Assembly (NCBI GenBank): GCA_041660815.1
Contig: JBAZVN010000010.1
Span: forward strand, 62,001-126,000
Direction of reading: 5' to 3'
Length of the DNA stretch: 64,000 bases
From: PALSA-1006 sp041660815
GTDB taxonomy: Bacteria > Pseudomonadota > Gammaproteobacteria > Burkholderiales > Gallionellaceae
Shown: positions 18,419-29,564 of the stretch, one piece after another
Numbering within the stretch: the stretch's first letter is position 1
How the letters are laid out: each line of letters starts with the position of its first letter
Position numbers and translations under genes: made by a program
The notes under the pieces: generated by a model
Databases searched by the model: none
What the model was told of the DNA's origin: nothing
Seen by the model: the letters and a program-made list of their open reading frames with translations, nothing else

Positions 18419-19972
18419 TTAGGAGCTACATGACAGCATGGAGCAGCCGGCTTTGTTGCGCGCCCACTCCGGTCTTTTGGCGGTTAGTTCAGGAGAAATG
18501 TTTTCATCATAGGGATGCCGGGCCGCATCCATCAGCTTAGTGATCAGCGTGAGATCCTCGCGCATTGCGGCATCAATCGCCTGTTGTGCAAGATAATTGC
18601 GGAGCACAAATCTTGGGTTCACCCGATTCATACGGATTCGGCGATTTTCATCGGTCTCTGATTGGCTGGCAAGGCGTGATACATAGCGTTGCAACCATTG
18701 GTTGAGTTGTTCGGTATATTGAAGTTTCAGCGGTTCACTGTAAAAGGCATTGGCAAAAATCGATAAGGCGGGCGCGCCTTGTTTGCAGGCTGCCAGGGCA
18801 CGAAAAAATTCAGTCATATCCACTTCGGCACGCTGCATTAAATCAAATATTTCTTCTACCAAATTAGCATCGCCATCTTGCCAATTCAGCAAGCCAAATT
18901 TTGCGGCTAACATGGTCGATAAGGCTGTCTGAAAAGTGCTGTCAAAATGCGCCAAACCCTCATTCAATATGGATTGGGAGGGTGCAACTGGTTCCAAAGC
19001 TTCAGCAAGTCGTTCCAAATTCCAGCGTGCAACAGCGGGTTGTTCTGCCAGTGCGTAACGACGCTGTTGTGCATCTGTGGTATTGGGCGTCCACTCAGGA
19101 TCAAAGTTATCCATCCAACCGTAAGGACCGTAATCTATGGTTAGGCCAAGAATCGACATGTTGTCGGTATTCATCACGCCATGCACAAAGCCGACGCGCA
19201 GCCAGTCCACTACTAGGGTTGCTGTTTTTTCACACACTAGTCGAAACCAATTGACGAATTGTGCGGGCACGGGTTCATCGGCAAGTTGCGGATAATCGCG
19301 TGAAATCGTGAAACGAACCAAGCGACGCAACAATTTAATATCCCCGCGCGCGGCTAATATTTCAAAATGACCAAAGCGGGTAAATGATTGCGCCACCCGG
19401 CAAACAATTGCTCCGGGTTCCAATTGGGGATGCCCATCGTAGAGGAAGTCGCGTACCACTTCGTCACCCGTTGAAATTAAAGATAACGCGCGCGTTGTTG
19501 GAATCCCCAAATGATGCATGGCTTCACTGCATAAAAATTCTCTTAACGAGGAACGCAACACTGCACGTCCATCTCCGCCTCTGGAGTAGGGCGTTAAACC
19601 AGCCCCTTTGAGTTGCAATTCCCAGCGTTGGCCTGCGCGATTGATCACCTCGCCCAAGCCAATGGCGCGCCCGTCACCCAATTGCCCCGCCCAATGGCCA
19701 AATTGATGACCGCCATAGCACGTGGCATAGGGCTTCATGGTTGGCAGGAGGCAGTTGCCGGAAAACGCCTGTAAAAATTCGTCGGAATGCAGCGCCCCGT
19801 CCGTCAAATTCAAAAGCTGCTGCACCTCGGGCGAGTAGGCCAATAAGTTAGGCTGTGCGACGGGCGTTGGCATAACCGCAGCCCAGCAAACCTCGTGCGT
19901 TTGCTTGGGACGGAGATCGCCAGTTGTGTCGCCCGGCAATTCATTCAAAAAACGATTATCGAAAGTAAACAC
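18419..19972 (-). CDS. selO: Protein adenylyltransferase SelO
   Basis: A 517-residue SelO/YdiU pseudokinase that transfers AMP from ATP to Ser, Thr or Tyr of target proteins in redox homeostasis. The nucleotide-binding core is recognised by GGHQFGHWAGQLGDGRAIGL and GVMNTDNMSILGLTIDYGP, the latter carrying the metal-binding Asn and Asp. The last residues are SCSS; this terminal Cys motif is where eukaryotic SelO has selenocysteine, and a cysteine version is usual in bacteria. It stands alone, convergent with tldD. The 18214-18418 spacer holds no clear feature. Confidence 0.93.
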   Translation of the reverse strand: MFTFDNRFLNELPGDTTGDLRPKQTHEVCWAAVMPTPVAQPNLLAYSPEVQQLLNLTDGALHSDEFLQAFSGNCLLPTMKPYATCYGGHQFGHWAGQLGDGRAIGLGEVINRAGQRWELQLKGAGLTPYSRGGDGRAVLRSSLREFLCSEAMHHLGIPTTRALSLISTGDEVVRDFLYDGHPQLEPGAIVCRVAQSFTRFGHFEILAARGDIKLLRRLVRFTISRDYPQLADEPVPAQFVNWFRLVCEKTATLVVDWLRVGFVHGVMNTDNMSILGLTIDYGPYGWMDNFDPEWTPNTTDAQQRRYALAEQPAVARWNLERLAEALEPVAPSQSILNEGLAHFDSTFQTALSTMLAAKFGLLNWQDGDANLVEEIFDLMQRAEVDMTEFFRALAACKQGAPALSIFANAFYSEPLKLQYTEQLNQWLQRYVSRLASQSETDENRRIRMNRVNPRFVLRNYLAQQAIDAAMREDLTLITKLMDAARHPYDENISPELTAKRPEWARNKAGCSMLSCSS

Positions 19973-20018
19973 GGTATAAATTTAAGTAGTGGAATTGGTT
20001 TAATCATACCCGATTATT

Positions 20019-20147
20019 TTACTCGGGTTTATATTCGATTGTGTGGATGAGGGCGGAATGTAGTGAAATTCCGGTTACTTCGGCAATCCGCGTATCAAGA
20101 CTTTCAATGTGAGTTTTGAGGTACTGGAGAATTTTAATTTCTGGCAT
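20019..20147 (-). CDS. Possible 42-residue small protein (uncertain)
   Basis: On the minus strand an ATG at 20147 opens a 42-codon frame ending in TAA at 20019. The sequence is amphipathic and coiled-coil-like in the middle (THIESLDTRIAEVTG). A stem with 6-bp arms (CCCGAG/TCGGGT region, about 20008-20026) overlaps and follows the stop. There is no Shine-Dalgarno sequence before the ATG and I recognise no family. It lies antisense to the leader of the FecR gene at 20170. It may equally be chance or the tail of a decayed gene. Confidence 0.25.
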   Translation of the reverse strand: MPEIKILQYLKTHIESLDTRIAEVTGISLHSALIHTIEYKPE

Positions 20148-20169
20148 ACTACTGCATCAAGGAGGCTAC

Positions 20170-20910
20170 ATGAAACACTTGGATGAGGTTGAGGATCCGC
20201 GCAGAAGGTCGGTAATTCATGCGCTCACGGTCGGGCTACTTGCAGCAGGGTTGCCTGGTACAAATGCATTAGCAGCTGGCATATTCGGTAGCAGGCCAAC
20301 CAAACTAGCTGCAGGTCAATCTATCTACCGTATTTCCGGCCAAGCCACGGTCAACGGGCAAGAGGCAACAATGGAAACCCGGATTAATCCGGGCGACACC
20401 GTGCAGACTGCAAAAAATAGCGAGATCATCTTTGTGGTCAACGGGGGGCATTCCATGATCCTGCGCGGCGACAGCCACCTTGTTATAGAGTCCACCAAAG
20501 ATGCTTCCGGTTCATTGTTGATCAACGGCCTGAGATTGCTGACGGGAAAGCTGCTGTCTGTATCGCGTAACACTCCGATGCGTATCAGCACGACGACTGC
20601 AGTTATTGGCATCCGCGGCACGGGATTTTATGTGGAATCAGATCCGGCGCTCACTTACTTTTGCGCCTGTTATGGAATCACGGATGTTGCAGCGAATGCT
20701 GACCCTGAGCACAAAACAACCGTCGAATCGAAACATCACGATAGTCCGCTTTATATTGTGAAAGATGCGGAACCGGGAAAGAACGTCCGTAGCGCCCCCT
20801 TCATCAATCATACTGATCAGGAATTGACCCTGATCGAAGCGTTGGTCGGACGTACCACGCCGTTTGTGTTTGAAAACGATTCCTACAATGCGCCACGGCG
20901 CGATTATTGA
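20170..20910 (+). CDS. FecR-domain exported protein (paralogue 1)
   Basis: A 246-residue protein starting at the ATG with AAGGAGG just upstream. An Arg-rich N-terminus (RRRSVIHALTVGLLAAGLPG) followed by an Ala-rich segment looks like a signal or Tat-type peptide. The FecR domain spans about residues 45-165, with ATVNGQEA, PGDTVQTAKNSEIIF and TTTAVIGIRGTGFYVE. After it come a Cys-x-Cys-Tyr-Gly motif and SKHHDSPLYIV, both shared with the second FecR protein at 25022. Classical FecR couples a TonB receptor to a FecI sigma factor; no such genes are nearby, so the role here is open. Confidence 0.8.
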   Translation: MKHLDEVEDPRRRSVIHALTVGLLAAGLPGTNALAAGIFGSRPTKLAAGQSIYRISGQATVNGQEATMETRINPGDTVQTAKNSEIIFVVNGGHSMILRGDSHLVIESTKDASGSLLINGLRLLTGKLLSVSRNTPMRISTTTAVIGIRGTGFYVESDPALTYFCACYGITDVAANADPEHKTTVESKHHDSPLYIVKDAEPGKNVRSAPFINHTDQELTLIEALVGRTTPFVFENDSYNAPRRDY

Positions 20911-20922
20911 TTATTTGAATCG

Positions 20923-21825
20923 TTAAAAACGCAGCAGATAAGCAACCGAATATTGATTGGTCACATAATTCATATTGACCTTGCTCCAAGAGGGGGTGAC
21001 ATAATTCACGGATGAATTGGCCTGTCTCCAGAAAAAATCAATTGAATCCCTCGGGCCAACTTTTAAATTGTAGCCCAGTGTTGAAAGCGTGGTTGTGCCG
21101 TCAAACCGGAAGCTGTAAATTTTCCCGCTCGAAAATGCATCGTCCTGCGTGTAAGCATTGGAATTGTACATATCCCAAAACTCAGGGCCCGAGATTACCA
21201 AGTCACCGCGACGATATTCGCTACCCAGATATATCGTGCCGGAATCACCCAGCGAATAATCCAGACTGATGCGCGCAGAATTATCTTTATTGTCGAACAC
21301 CACGCTCTTGCTATTACGCTGGCTATGAACCACGGCGCCAAAAAGTTGAATGCGATCAGTCAGCGTCTTTTGTATCGAAATACCCGACAAATATCTGAAG
21401 CCATCGCGCTGGTCGGATTGATACTGCTCCGCAGCCATTTTTGCAAAGAGCGCAATAATCGGCGTACCGAATTCTGCGGAACTGCGATATTGAAGCACGC
21501 CATGAACTGCTTCGATTAAGTGGTTTAATCCTTTATTGAGATCGAACACCTCCCCGCTCAAAGAACCTGTCAGCAAAAAACGTACATTGTCGGAAATCGG
21601 GAGCACGATGGGTTGGCTCAAATTTGCAGTGTAGGATCGATCAACTTGTTTCGCTTTCCCACCACTTGCGTGCGCTATGTTGTCATCGAACATAAAACTA
21701 AAATCCGCCTGCGTATCGGAAGGTGCTGCAAGCGCACATGAGCTGAAAATTAGTCCGGTTGTCAAGAACCACGGGGATAAACATTGCCTGAATGTGGGGA
21801 CTGTAACGCGAATAATCATAAGCAT
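20923..21825 (-). CDS. Predicted small outer-membrane beta-barrel protein
   Basis: A 300-residue protein with an N-terminal signal sequence (ending near CALAAPS) and alternating strands rich in aromatic and polar residues. It closes on a C-terminal Phe (YSVAYLLRF), the usual recognition signal for BAM-inserted barrels. I do not recognise the family. Its stop is only 12 bp from that of the convergent FecR gene, so the pair shares a terminator region. The proximity of a FecR-like exported protein suggests an envelope function for the locus, but no substrate can be proposed. Confidence 0.7.
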   Translation of the reverse strand: MLMIIRVTVPTFRQCLSPWFLTTGLIFSSCALAAPSDTQADFSFMFDDNIAHASGGKAKQVDRSYTANLSQPIVLPISDNVRFLLTGSLSGEVFDLNKGLNHLIEAVHGVLQYRSSAEFGTPIIALFAKMAAEQYQSDQRDGFRYLSGISIQKTLTDRIQLFGAVVHSQRNSKSVVFDNKDNSARISLDYSLGDSGTIYLGSEYRRGDLVISGPEFWDMYNSNAYTQDDAFSSGKIYSFRFDGTTTLSTLGYNLKVGPRDSIDFFWRQANSSVNYVTPSWSKVNMNYVTNQYSVAYLLRF

Positions 21826-22126
21826 GTTTATGCACTCCTGCGCCGGTTATGAAAAAATCTAAGCGATTGGCGACTGGAATTTGCCGATTGAATTTTGGCG
21901 CGCCCTTCTGAAGGGTAGATGAGCGGTTAAAGTCGCATGCTTGGAAAGCGTGATTAAGATTATAGCCTACCCTGCAATGAAAATATTAGCGCGAACGACC
22001 GCGAAGTGGCAGTGTAATCCCACTCTGAATGACGGTTCATGGCACATCAGTGACGGGCGCGGTGAAAAATATTTTCCATCGCGTATGACCGGAGTTCACA
22101 CTGTTGCCAGTGAATTTTGCACTGAA
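21826..22126. other. Intergenic stretch without recognised genes
   Basis: About 300 bp lies between the start of the barrel protein gene and the acnA end. I find no convincing reading frame, RNA gene or repeat. It should hold the promoter of the barrel protein gene near 21830-21900. Confidence 0.5.
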
Positions 22127-22149
22127 TCCCCGTGCTGCGAACACGGGGA
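22127..22149 (-). terminator. Hairpin just after acnA (possible terminator)
   Basis: The inverted repeat TCCCCGTG/CACGGGGA with a 7-base loop (CTGCGAA) starts eight bases after the acnA stop. The stem is GC-rich with eight perfect pairs. The base run that follows on the minus strand is TTCAGTGC rather than a T-tract, so it may be a weak terminator or a transcript-stabilising stem. Confidence 0.55.
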
Positions 22150-22156
22150 GCTATCT

Positions 22157-24844
<2,688 letters not shown>

Positions 24845-25021
24845 GGGGAATGGCTCCAAAGGACGTAACAAAAACGCGATTATAGCGTGTGAGCGGCTGA
24901 CTCATCGGGCGAGGCGATTAAAAAAATTTGGCAAAGAATTTTTCGTCGACCCATGGGGTGCTGGAAAATGGTGTGTTTGAGTTAAGTGAGATATTGTTTA
25001 ACTATTTGTTTATTAAATGAT

Positions 25022-25681
25022 TTATTTAATAAATGGCGGAATGCGACCAACCAGTGCTTCCAATAATTTTAATTCATCATCCTGGTGATCAAGCATGTCG
25101 GCGGGCTCGACTTTTAGATTGCGCTGGGCATGCAGATAAACCGGGTGATCGTGATGGCTTGCTTTGAGGAAAAATGGCAGAGTAGACGGGTCAGTCAAGG
25201 TAACCTCAACCTCGCCATAGCACAAACATAAATACGTTTTGTCAGGCTCCACACCGAGATGGCATGCCGTTCCGCGCAGGCCAATCACCGCCGTTGGTAC
25301 ATGCAGGCTTTTATTGGCGTTGCCAAAAACCGACAAGATGCGCCCACTGAATACGCGCATAAAATGAGTCAGGGCATCAACGCCAAATTCCACCACGCTC
25401 TCTTCGTGCTGTAAAAATGCATTATTTTCTATCACATATATAACTTCCGAATTTTTCGCAGTGTGCACGGTATAACCCGCTTTGACCAAAGTACCCTTGG
25501 ATGCGGTCAGCCCGTTAACCGTTACTTTGCCGCGCAGAGAAATGATGCCTTGCGGTATCTGCAGTGTATTGGCTGCCAGTGCCTGCTGCAGGTTTCCCAA
25601 TAAACCGCAACAGGGCAACAGCCCCATGGCCGTTAGGTTTTTGAGGAATTTGCGGCGGGAGAGGGGGGAGCTAGAGTTCAT
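25022..25681 (-). CDS. FecR-domain exported protein (paralogue 2), Tat signal
   Basis: A 219-residue protein with a clear twin-arginine signal (SRRKFLKNLTAMG near residue 8) and a FecR domain: GKVTVNG, HTAKNSEVIYVI and PTAVIGLRGTACH. It shares with the protein at 20170 the TY-x-C-x-CYG motif, the HHDxPxY motif and the C-terminal EALVGRxPPF. The two are therefore diverged duplicates with the same architecture. The ATG at 25681 is preferred over a TTG 12 bases upstream. No sigma factor or TonB receptor is close. It is 83 bp downstream of pgm on the same strand. Confidence 0.82.
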   Translation of the reverse strand: MNSSSPLSRRKFLKNLTAMGLLPCCGLLGNLQQALAANTLQIPQGIISLRGKVTVNGLTASKGTLVKAGYTVHTAKNSEVIYVIENNAFLQHEESVVEFGVDALTHFMRVFSGRILSVFGNANKSLHVPTAVIGLRGTACHLGVEPDKTYLCLCYGEVEVTLTDPSTLPFFLKASHHDHPVYLHAQRNLKVEPADMLDHQDDELKLLEALVGRIPPFIK

Positions 25682-25764
25682 GGTTGCTTGCAATTGCTTA
25701 TATTCCTACGAGAGGTTCCAGAGTGGGCACGGAAGCGTGCCCACCCGACCGCTTGTTATAAATA

Positions 25765-27396
25765 TCAGGTAATCACGGTCGGCTGTTCTCTGCCGGTTCT
25801 TCCTTTTAATTCGGATACTTGCAAGGCGATTTCGATCAGTTCTTTGAGCGCCACTTGGGCGTCCAAATGATGGTGTTTGGCATCGGCCTCGAAGGCTTCC
25901 AGATACACGCGCAGCGTGGCGCCTTCGGTGCCGGTGCCGGATAAACGGAAGATGATGCGCGAGCCGTCGCTAAACAGCAGGCGAATGCCTTGGGCATTGC
26001 TGATGCTGGCATCGACGGGATCGGTGTAACTGAAATCGTCGCACGTTTGAATGACATATTTGCCAAACTGTTTGCCGGTGAGCGCGGTGAAATTATCTCG
26101 CAAGTGTTGCATGACGCCGTTGGCGGCTGCTGTGGGCAAAGCTTCGTAGTCGTAGCGTGAATAAAAATTGCGACCGTATTTTGCCCAATGTTCACGCACG
26201 ATGGTTTCCACCGATTGTTTGCGCGCGGCCAAAATGTTCAGCCAGAATAATACCGCCCACAGACCGTCTTTTTCGCGCACATGGTCGGAGCCGGTGCCGA
26301 AACTTTCTTCGCCGCACAGGGTCACTTTTCCGGCATCCATCAAGTTGCCGAAGAATTTCCAGCCGGTGGGGGTTTCATAACAGGGAATGTTTAAGGCCTT
26401 TGCCACACGATCAGCTGCCGCGCTAGTCGGCATGGAGCGCGCGATACCGGCCAGTCCTTTTTTATAAGCGGGAGCAAGCGTGGCGTTGGCGGCGAGCAAG
26501 GCCAAACTGTCGGAAGGTGTCACAAAAAAATGTTTGCCCAAAATCATGTTGCGGTCACCGTCGCCGTCCGATGCGGCACCAAAGTCCGGTGCGTTATCGC
26601 CGAACATAATATCTACCAAATCATGGGCATAGGTTAAGTTTGGATCGGGATGCCCGCCGCCGAAATCTTCCAGCGGAATGCCGTTCATCACGCTGCCTTT
26701 AGCTGCACCCAAACGCCCTTCGAGAATGTCGGTGGCATACGGGCCGTTGACGGCGTGCATGGCGTCAAATTTGATACGGAAGCCGCCGGCCAGTAAGGCG
26801 CGAATCGCGTTGAAGTCGAACAGCGACTCCATCAATTCGGCATAGTCACTGACCGAGTCAATCACTTCAACTTGCATGTCGCCCAAGGTTGAGGTGCCTA
26901 ATTTATCCAAAGAAACATCGGCGGCATCGAGAATGCGGTACTGCGTAATATTTTTGCTGATCGCAAAAATGGCTTCGGTGACCGTTTCGGTCGCGGGCCC
27001 GCCATTGGAACCGTTATATTTGATCCCGAAATCTTCCTTGGGGCCGCCCGGATTGTGGCTGGCGGAAAGAATGATTCCGCCAAAAGTATTGTGTTTGCGA
27101 ATCACGCATGAAGCGGCAGGCGTGGAAAGAATGCCGCCCTGTCCGACCAGCACTTTGCCGAAACCGTTGGCTGCCGCCATTTTCAAAATAATCTGAATAG
27201 CTTCGCGATTGTAGTAGCGACCATCGCCACCGACGACCAGTGTCGCGCCTTTTGGGGCAGCAATACTGTCAAAAATAGACTGGACAAAATTTTCCAAATA
27301 ATTAGCCTGCTGGAAAACCGGGACTTTTTTGCGGAGACCCGAAGTGCCGGGTTTTTGATCGGAAAATGCCTGGGTATTAACGGTACGGATGCTCAT
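25765..27396 (-). CDS. pgm: Alpha-D-glucose phosphate-specific phosphoglucomutase
   Basis: A 543-residue hexose mutase converting glucose 1-phosphate and 6-phosphate, linking glycogen, trehalose and nucleotide-sugar pools. The phosphoserine loop is LSASHNPGGPKEDFGIKYN, the metal loop SDGDGDRNMILG, the sugar loop CGEESFGTGSDHVREKDG and the phosphate loop FRLSGTGTEGATLRVYLE. This is the eukaryote-like Pgm class, distinct from the AlgC-type enzyme at 5379. The ATG at 27396 is chosen because AGAGAGG precedes it; an upstream extension to 27474 has no such site. Confidence 0.94.
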   Translation of the reverse strand: MSIRTVNTQAFSDQKPGTSGLRKKVPVFQQANYLENFVQSIFDSIAAPKGATLVVGGDGRYYNREAIQIILKMAAANGFGKVLVGQGGILSTPAASCVIRKHNTFGGIILSASHNPGGPKEDFGIKYNGSNGGPATETVTEAIFAISKNITQYRILDAADVSLDKLGTSTLGDMQVEVIDSVSDYAELMESLFDFNAIRALLAGGFRIKFDAMHAVNGPYATDILEGRLGAAKGSVMNGIPLEDFGGGHPDPNLTYAHDLVDIMFGDNAPDFGAASDGDGDRNMILGKHFFVTPSDSLALLAANATLAPAYKKGLAGIARSMPTSAAADRVAKALNIPCYETPTGWKFFGNLMDAGKVTLCGEESFGTGSDHVREKDGLWAVLFWLNILAARKQSVETIVREHWAKYGRNFYSRYDYEALPTAAANGVMQHLRDNFTALTGKQFGKYVIQTCDDFSYTDPVDASISNAQGIRLLFSDGSRIIFRLSGTGTEGATLRVYLEAFEADAKHHHLDAQVALKELIEIALQVSELKGRTGREQPTVIT

Positions 27397-27650
27397 GGTA
27401 TAGCCTCTCTGGAATAAAAAAGTATTCACTGAACTGCCCCAAATAATACCACCGCAGCGGTTAGCGTTGATCAAAATATAGCGCTACAACCACGCCGACG
27501 ATTTCATGCAGAACACCGAAAATTAAGCCAAGCAACAGACGGGTGCAAATTGATACAGAGTGGCTTTTGAAAGCGTAACATACTGCAACACCATGATTTG
27601 TTTCGAATAATATAGATAAAATTCTTGGCGAACTCGAAGGGGGAGTGAAA

Positions 27651-27836
27651 ATGAATATGATTAAACGGACGCTACGTTGGATCGGTTGGAGCTTATTGGC
27701 AATTTTGTCCGTTCCGGTTGTATTTGCTGCCGAAATGGATGGCACCGCCGAACTTTCCATGGCGGGCACGGTGATATACCCGCGGGGTGTCGCGTTCGCA
27801 ATTCATCGTCAGACTTCCGCTTGGGTTGGTTTGTGA
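27651..27836 (+). CDS. Small hypothetical secreted protein
   Basis: A 61-residue frame whose ATG is preceded by a strong GAAGGGGGAG site. Residues 1-28 form a textbook signal peptide (positive start, WSLLAILSVPVVFA, cleavage before AEMDG). Only about 33 residues would be secreted. It ends on the base before the stop of the convergent cytochrome gene. The short mature part, full signal and strong ribosome site suggest either a true small secreted peptide or the surviving front of a longer gene cut when the neighbouring block arrived. No family recognised. Confidence 0.45.
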   Translation: MNMIKRTLRWIGWSLLAILSVPVVFAAEMDGTAELSMAGTVIYPRGVAFAIHRQTSAWVGL

Positions 27837-29195
27837 CTAAAGCGCCCGCAAAAACGCCAGTAAATCTTGTTTTTCCGACCCGCTCAGTTTCAACTCAAAT
27901 ATCAGATTGAAAAACTCTACTGCGTCCGCCAGCGTCAGCAAACGGCCGTCGTGCAGATAGGGCGGCGAGTCGTTGACTCCGCGTAGCGGAAAAGTTTTGA
28001 TCGGGCCGTCCGCCGATGCCGTGCGGCCATTGAGGGTGACGTCCTTGAAGAAGCGTTCCACTCGCAAGTTGTGCATGCTGTTGTCGGTGTAATACGGTGG
28101 CGTGTGGCAGCTCGCGCACTGGCCTTTGCCGAAAAACACTTCCTGCCCGCGCAGCTCGCTCGCGCTGGCTTGGGCGGGATCGAGCTTGCCGAATAAATTG
28201 AGCTTGGGCGCGGGCGGGAAGTCGAGCAGCGCCTGGAACTCCGCCATGAAATGTACCTGGCTGCCGCGTTCCAGCACGTTGATGCCTTTGCGCGCCGCAT
28301 CGGCGGGAATGCCGTCGAAGTAAGCGCCGCGCTGTTCGAACTCGGTAAAGTCTTCCACCGTTTTCAGCGCGCGTTGCGAACCGAACAGGCGCTGGATGTT
28401 CACACCGCGCAGCGATGGCGTGTCGATACGGTGGCGGTGATCGTTGGGGCGAATGTCGCCGACCGTATGCGTGGCAGCGATGGTGTGGCCGTTGGCGTGA
28501 CAGTCGAAACAGGTCACACCTTGCGAAGCCTTCAAACTGCGGCGGTCATCGGTAGCGTTGAATTGCTGCTGCGGAAACGGGGTGAGCAACAAACGCAGAC
28601 CTTCGAGTTGTTTGGGGTTAAGAATATCTTTGAACAATTCGTTGAAATTGTCCAACGTCACCAGCTTGCCTTGCGACACATCGCCCAGATCGGGGCGTGT
28701 AGTCAAATAGATTGGCGCAGGAAATTCGGGTAAAAAATAATCCGGCAAATCGAAATCGAGATCGAAGCGCGTCAGGTCACGCCCGGTTTGCCGCATGATT
28801 TCTGTGATGAGAAATTCGGGAAACACCATGCCGCCCACTTCATGATGCGGGTGCGGCAAGGGTAGGAAACCGGCAGGCCAAAGTTGCTTGTCCTTGATCT
28901 CTTGCGGAGACATGGAGGCGAGTTTTTCCCAGGTCATGCCGCGCGGCAACCTGACACGCACGCCGTCCTGCACCGGCTTGCCGCGCGACATTGCTGCGGA
29001 AGAAGAGGGACGATCCGTGAGGTCGTAGCGTTCCGCGAGCATGGCCTGCTGGCGCTGCGCGATTTTTGGTTTTTCAACTTGCAGACGTTTGGTTAGCGTG
29101 TCAAAACGATCATCGGATGCCGCAACGGGCAGCGTGAAGCAGGCAAGCACCGTGGCAGACAATATGACCTTACTGAGGTGTGAACACGCCGCCAT
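27837..29195 (-). CDS. Exported di-heme c-type cytochrome (cytochrome c peroxidase/MauG-like)
   Basis: A 452-residue periplasmic protein with a signal peptide (about residues 1-26) and two heme-attachment motifs, CFDCH at 229-233 and CASCH at 360-364. The spacing, RGVN repeats and the C-terminal PPYLHDGRLLTLADAVEFFN are typical of the di-heme peroxidase/MauG superfamily. The domain order (long N-terminal region before the first heme) is unlike classical CcpA and closer to uncharacterised members. The ferritin-like gene at 29219 lies 23 bp upstream on the same strand, so the two are likely one operon. Substrate unknown. Confidence 0.82.
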   Translation of the reverse strand: MAACSHLSKVILSATVLACFTLPVAASDDRFDTLTKRLQVEKPKIAQRQQAMLAERYDLTDRPSSSAAMSRGKPVQDGVRVRLPRGMTWEKLASMSPQEIKDKQLWPAGFLPLPHPHHEVGGMVFPEFLITEIMRQTGRDLTRFDLDFDLPDYFLPEFPAPIYLTTRPDLGDVSQGKLVTLDNFNELFKDILNPKQLEGLRLLLTPFPQQQFNATDDRRSLKASQGVTCFDCHANGHTIAATHTVGDIRPNDHRHRIDTPSLRGVNIQRLFGSQRALKTVEDFTEFEQRGAYFDGIPADAARKGINVLERGSQVHFMAEFQALLDFPPAPKLNLFGKLDPAQASASELRGQEVFFGKGQCASCHTPPYYTDNSMHNLRVERFFKDVTLNGRTASADGPIKTFPLRGVNDSPPYLHDGRLLTLADAVEFFNLIFELKLSGSEKQDLLAFLRAL

Positions 29196-29218
29196 GACAA
29201 GCTCCTTTTCGCGATATT

Positions 29219-29506
29219 TTAATGCTGCTCGATCGAAATTTCAGAGAACAAATATTCCTTCATTTTTTTCGAAAACTTCAAGTCTTTGCGCTGTATCCAT
29301 TCCAGCAGCATGGCGGCGTGTTCTTTTTCTTCGTCGCGGTTGTGAACCAGAATGCTCTTGAGTTTCTCGTCCTTGCACAGCGCAGCACGCTGGTTGTAGC
29401 TGTCTATCGCATCCAATTCTTCTGTCAGGGAAACAATGGCGCGGTGCATATCGCGCGCCTCGTCGGACAATTCGGCTACGGGTTCCTGGTAACTGCTGCT
29501 GGACAT
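29219..29506 (-). CDS. EncFtn-like ferritin (encapsulated-ferritin family) without encapsulin
   Basis: A 95-residue protein matching the two-helix encapsulated ferritin family. The ferroxidase residues correspond to E30 in SLTEELDAID and to E60 and H63 in NRDEEKEHAAMLLEW. The family dimerises and then decamerises to build a ferroxidase centre between subunits. Two differences from the Rhodospirillum rubrum protein stand out: the Trp near the centre is Ser36, and the protein ends at EQH with no C-terminal encapsulin-targeting peptide. No encapsulin shell gene is next to it. It precedes the di-heme cytochrome in a likely operon. AGGAG lies just before the ATG. Confidence 0.82.
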   Translation of the reverse strand: MSSSSYQEPVAELSDEARDMHRAIVSLTEELDAIDSYNQRAALCKDEKLKSILVHNRDEEKEHAAMLLEWIQRKDLKFSKKMKEYLFSEISIEQH

Positions 29507-29564
29507 GGTTTGCTCCTTAGGGTGAGGGGTTGATGAAAATAGTTTTCCTGATTCGACAAGGCAT

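Noticed and set aside
27461..27769. A minus-strand frame of about 100 codons with a hydrophobic C-terminus upstream of the pgm gene
   Set aside because: It overlaps the small secreted frame on the other strand, has no ribosome site, and most of it shows no coding character. The hydrophobic tail alone is not enough.
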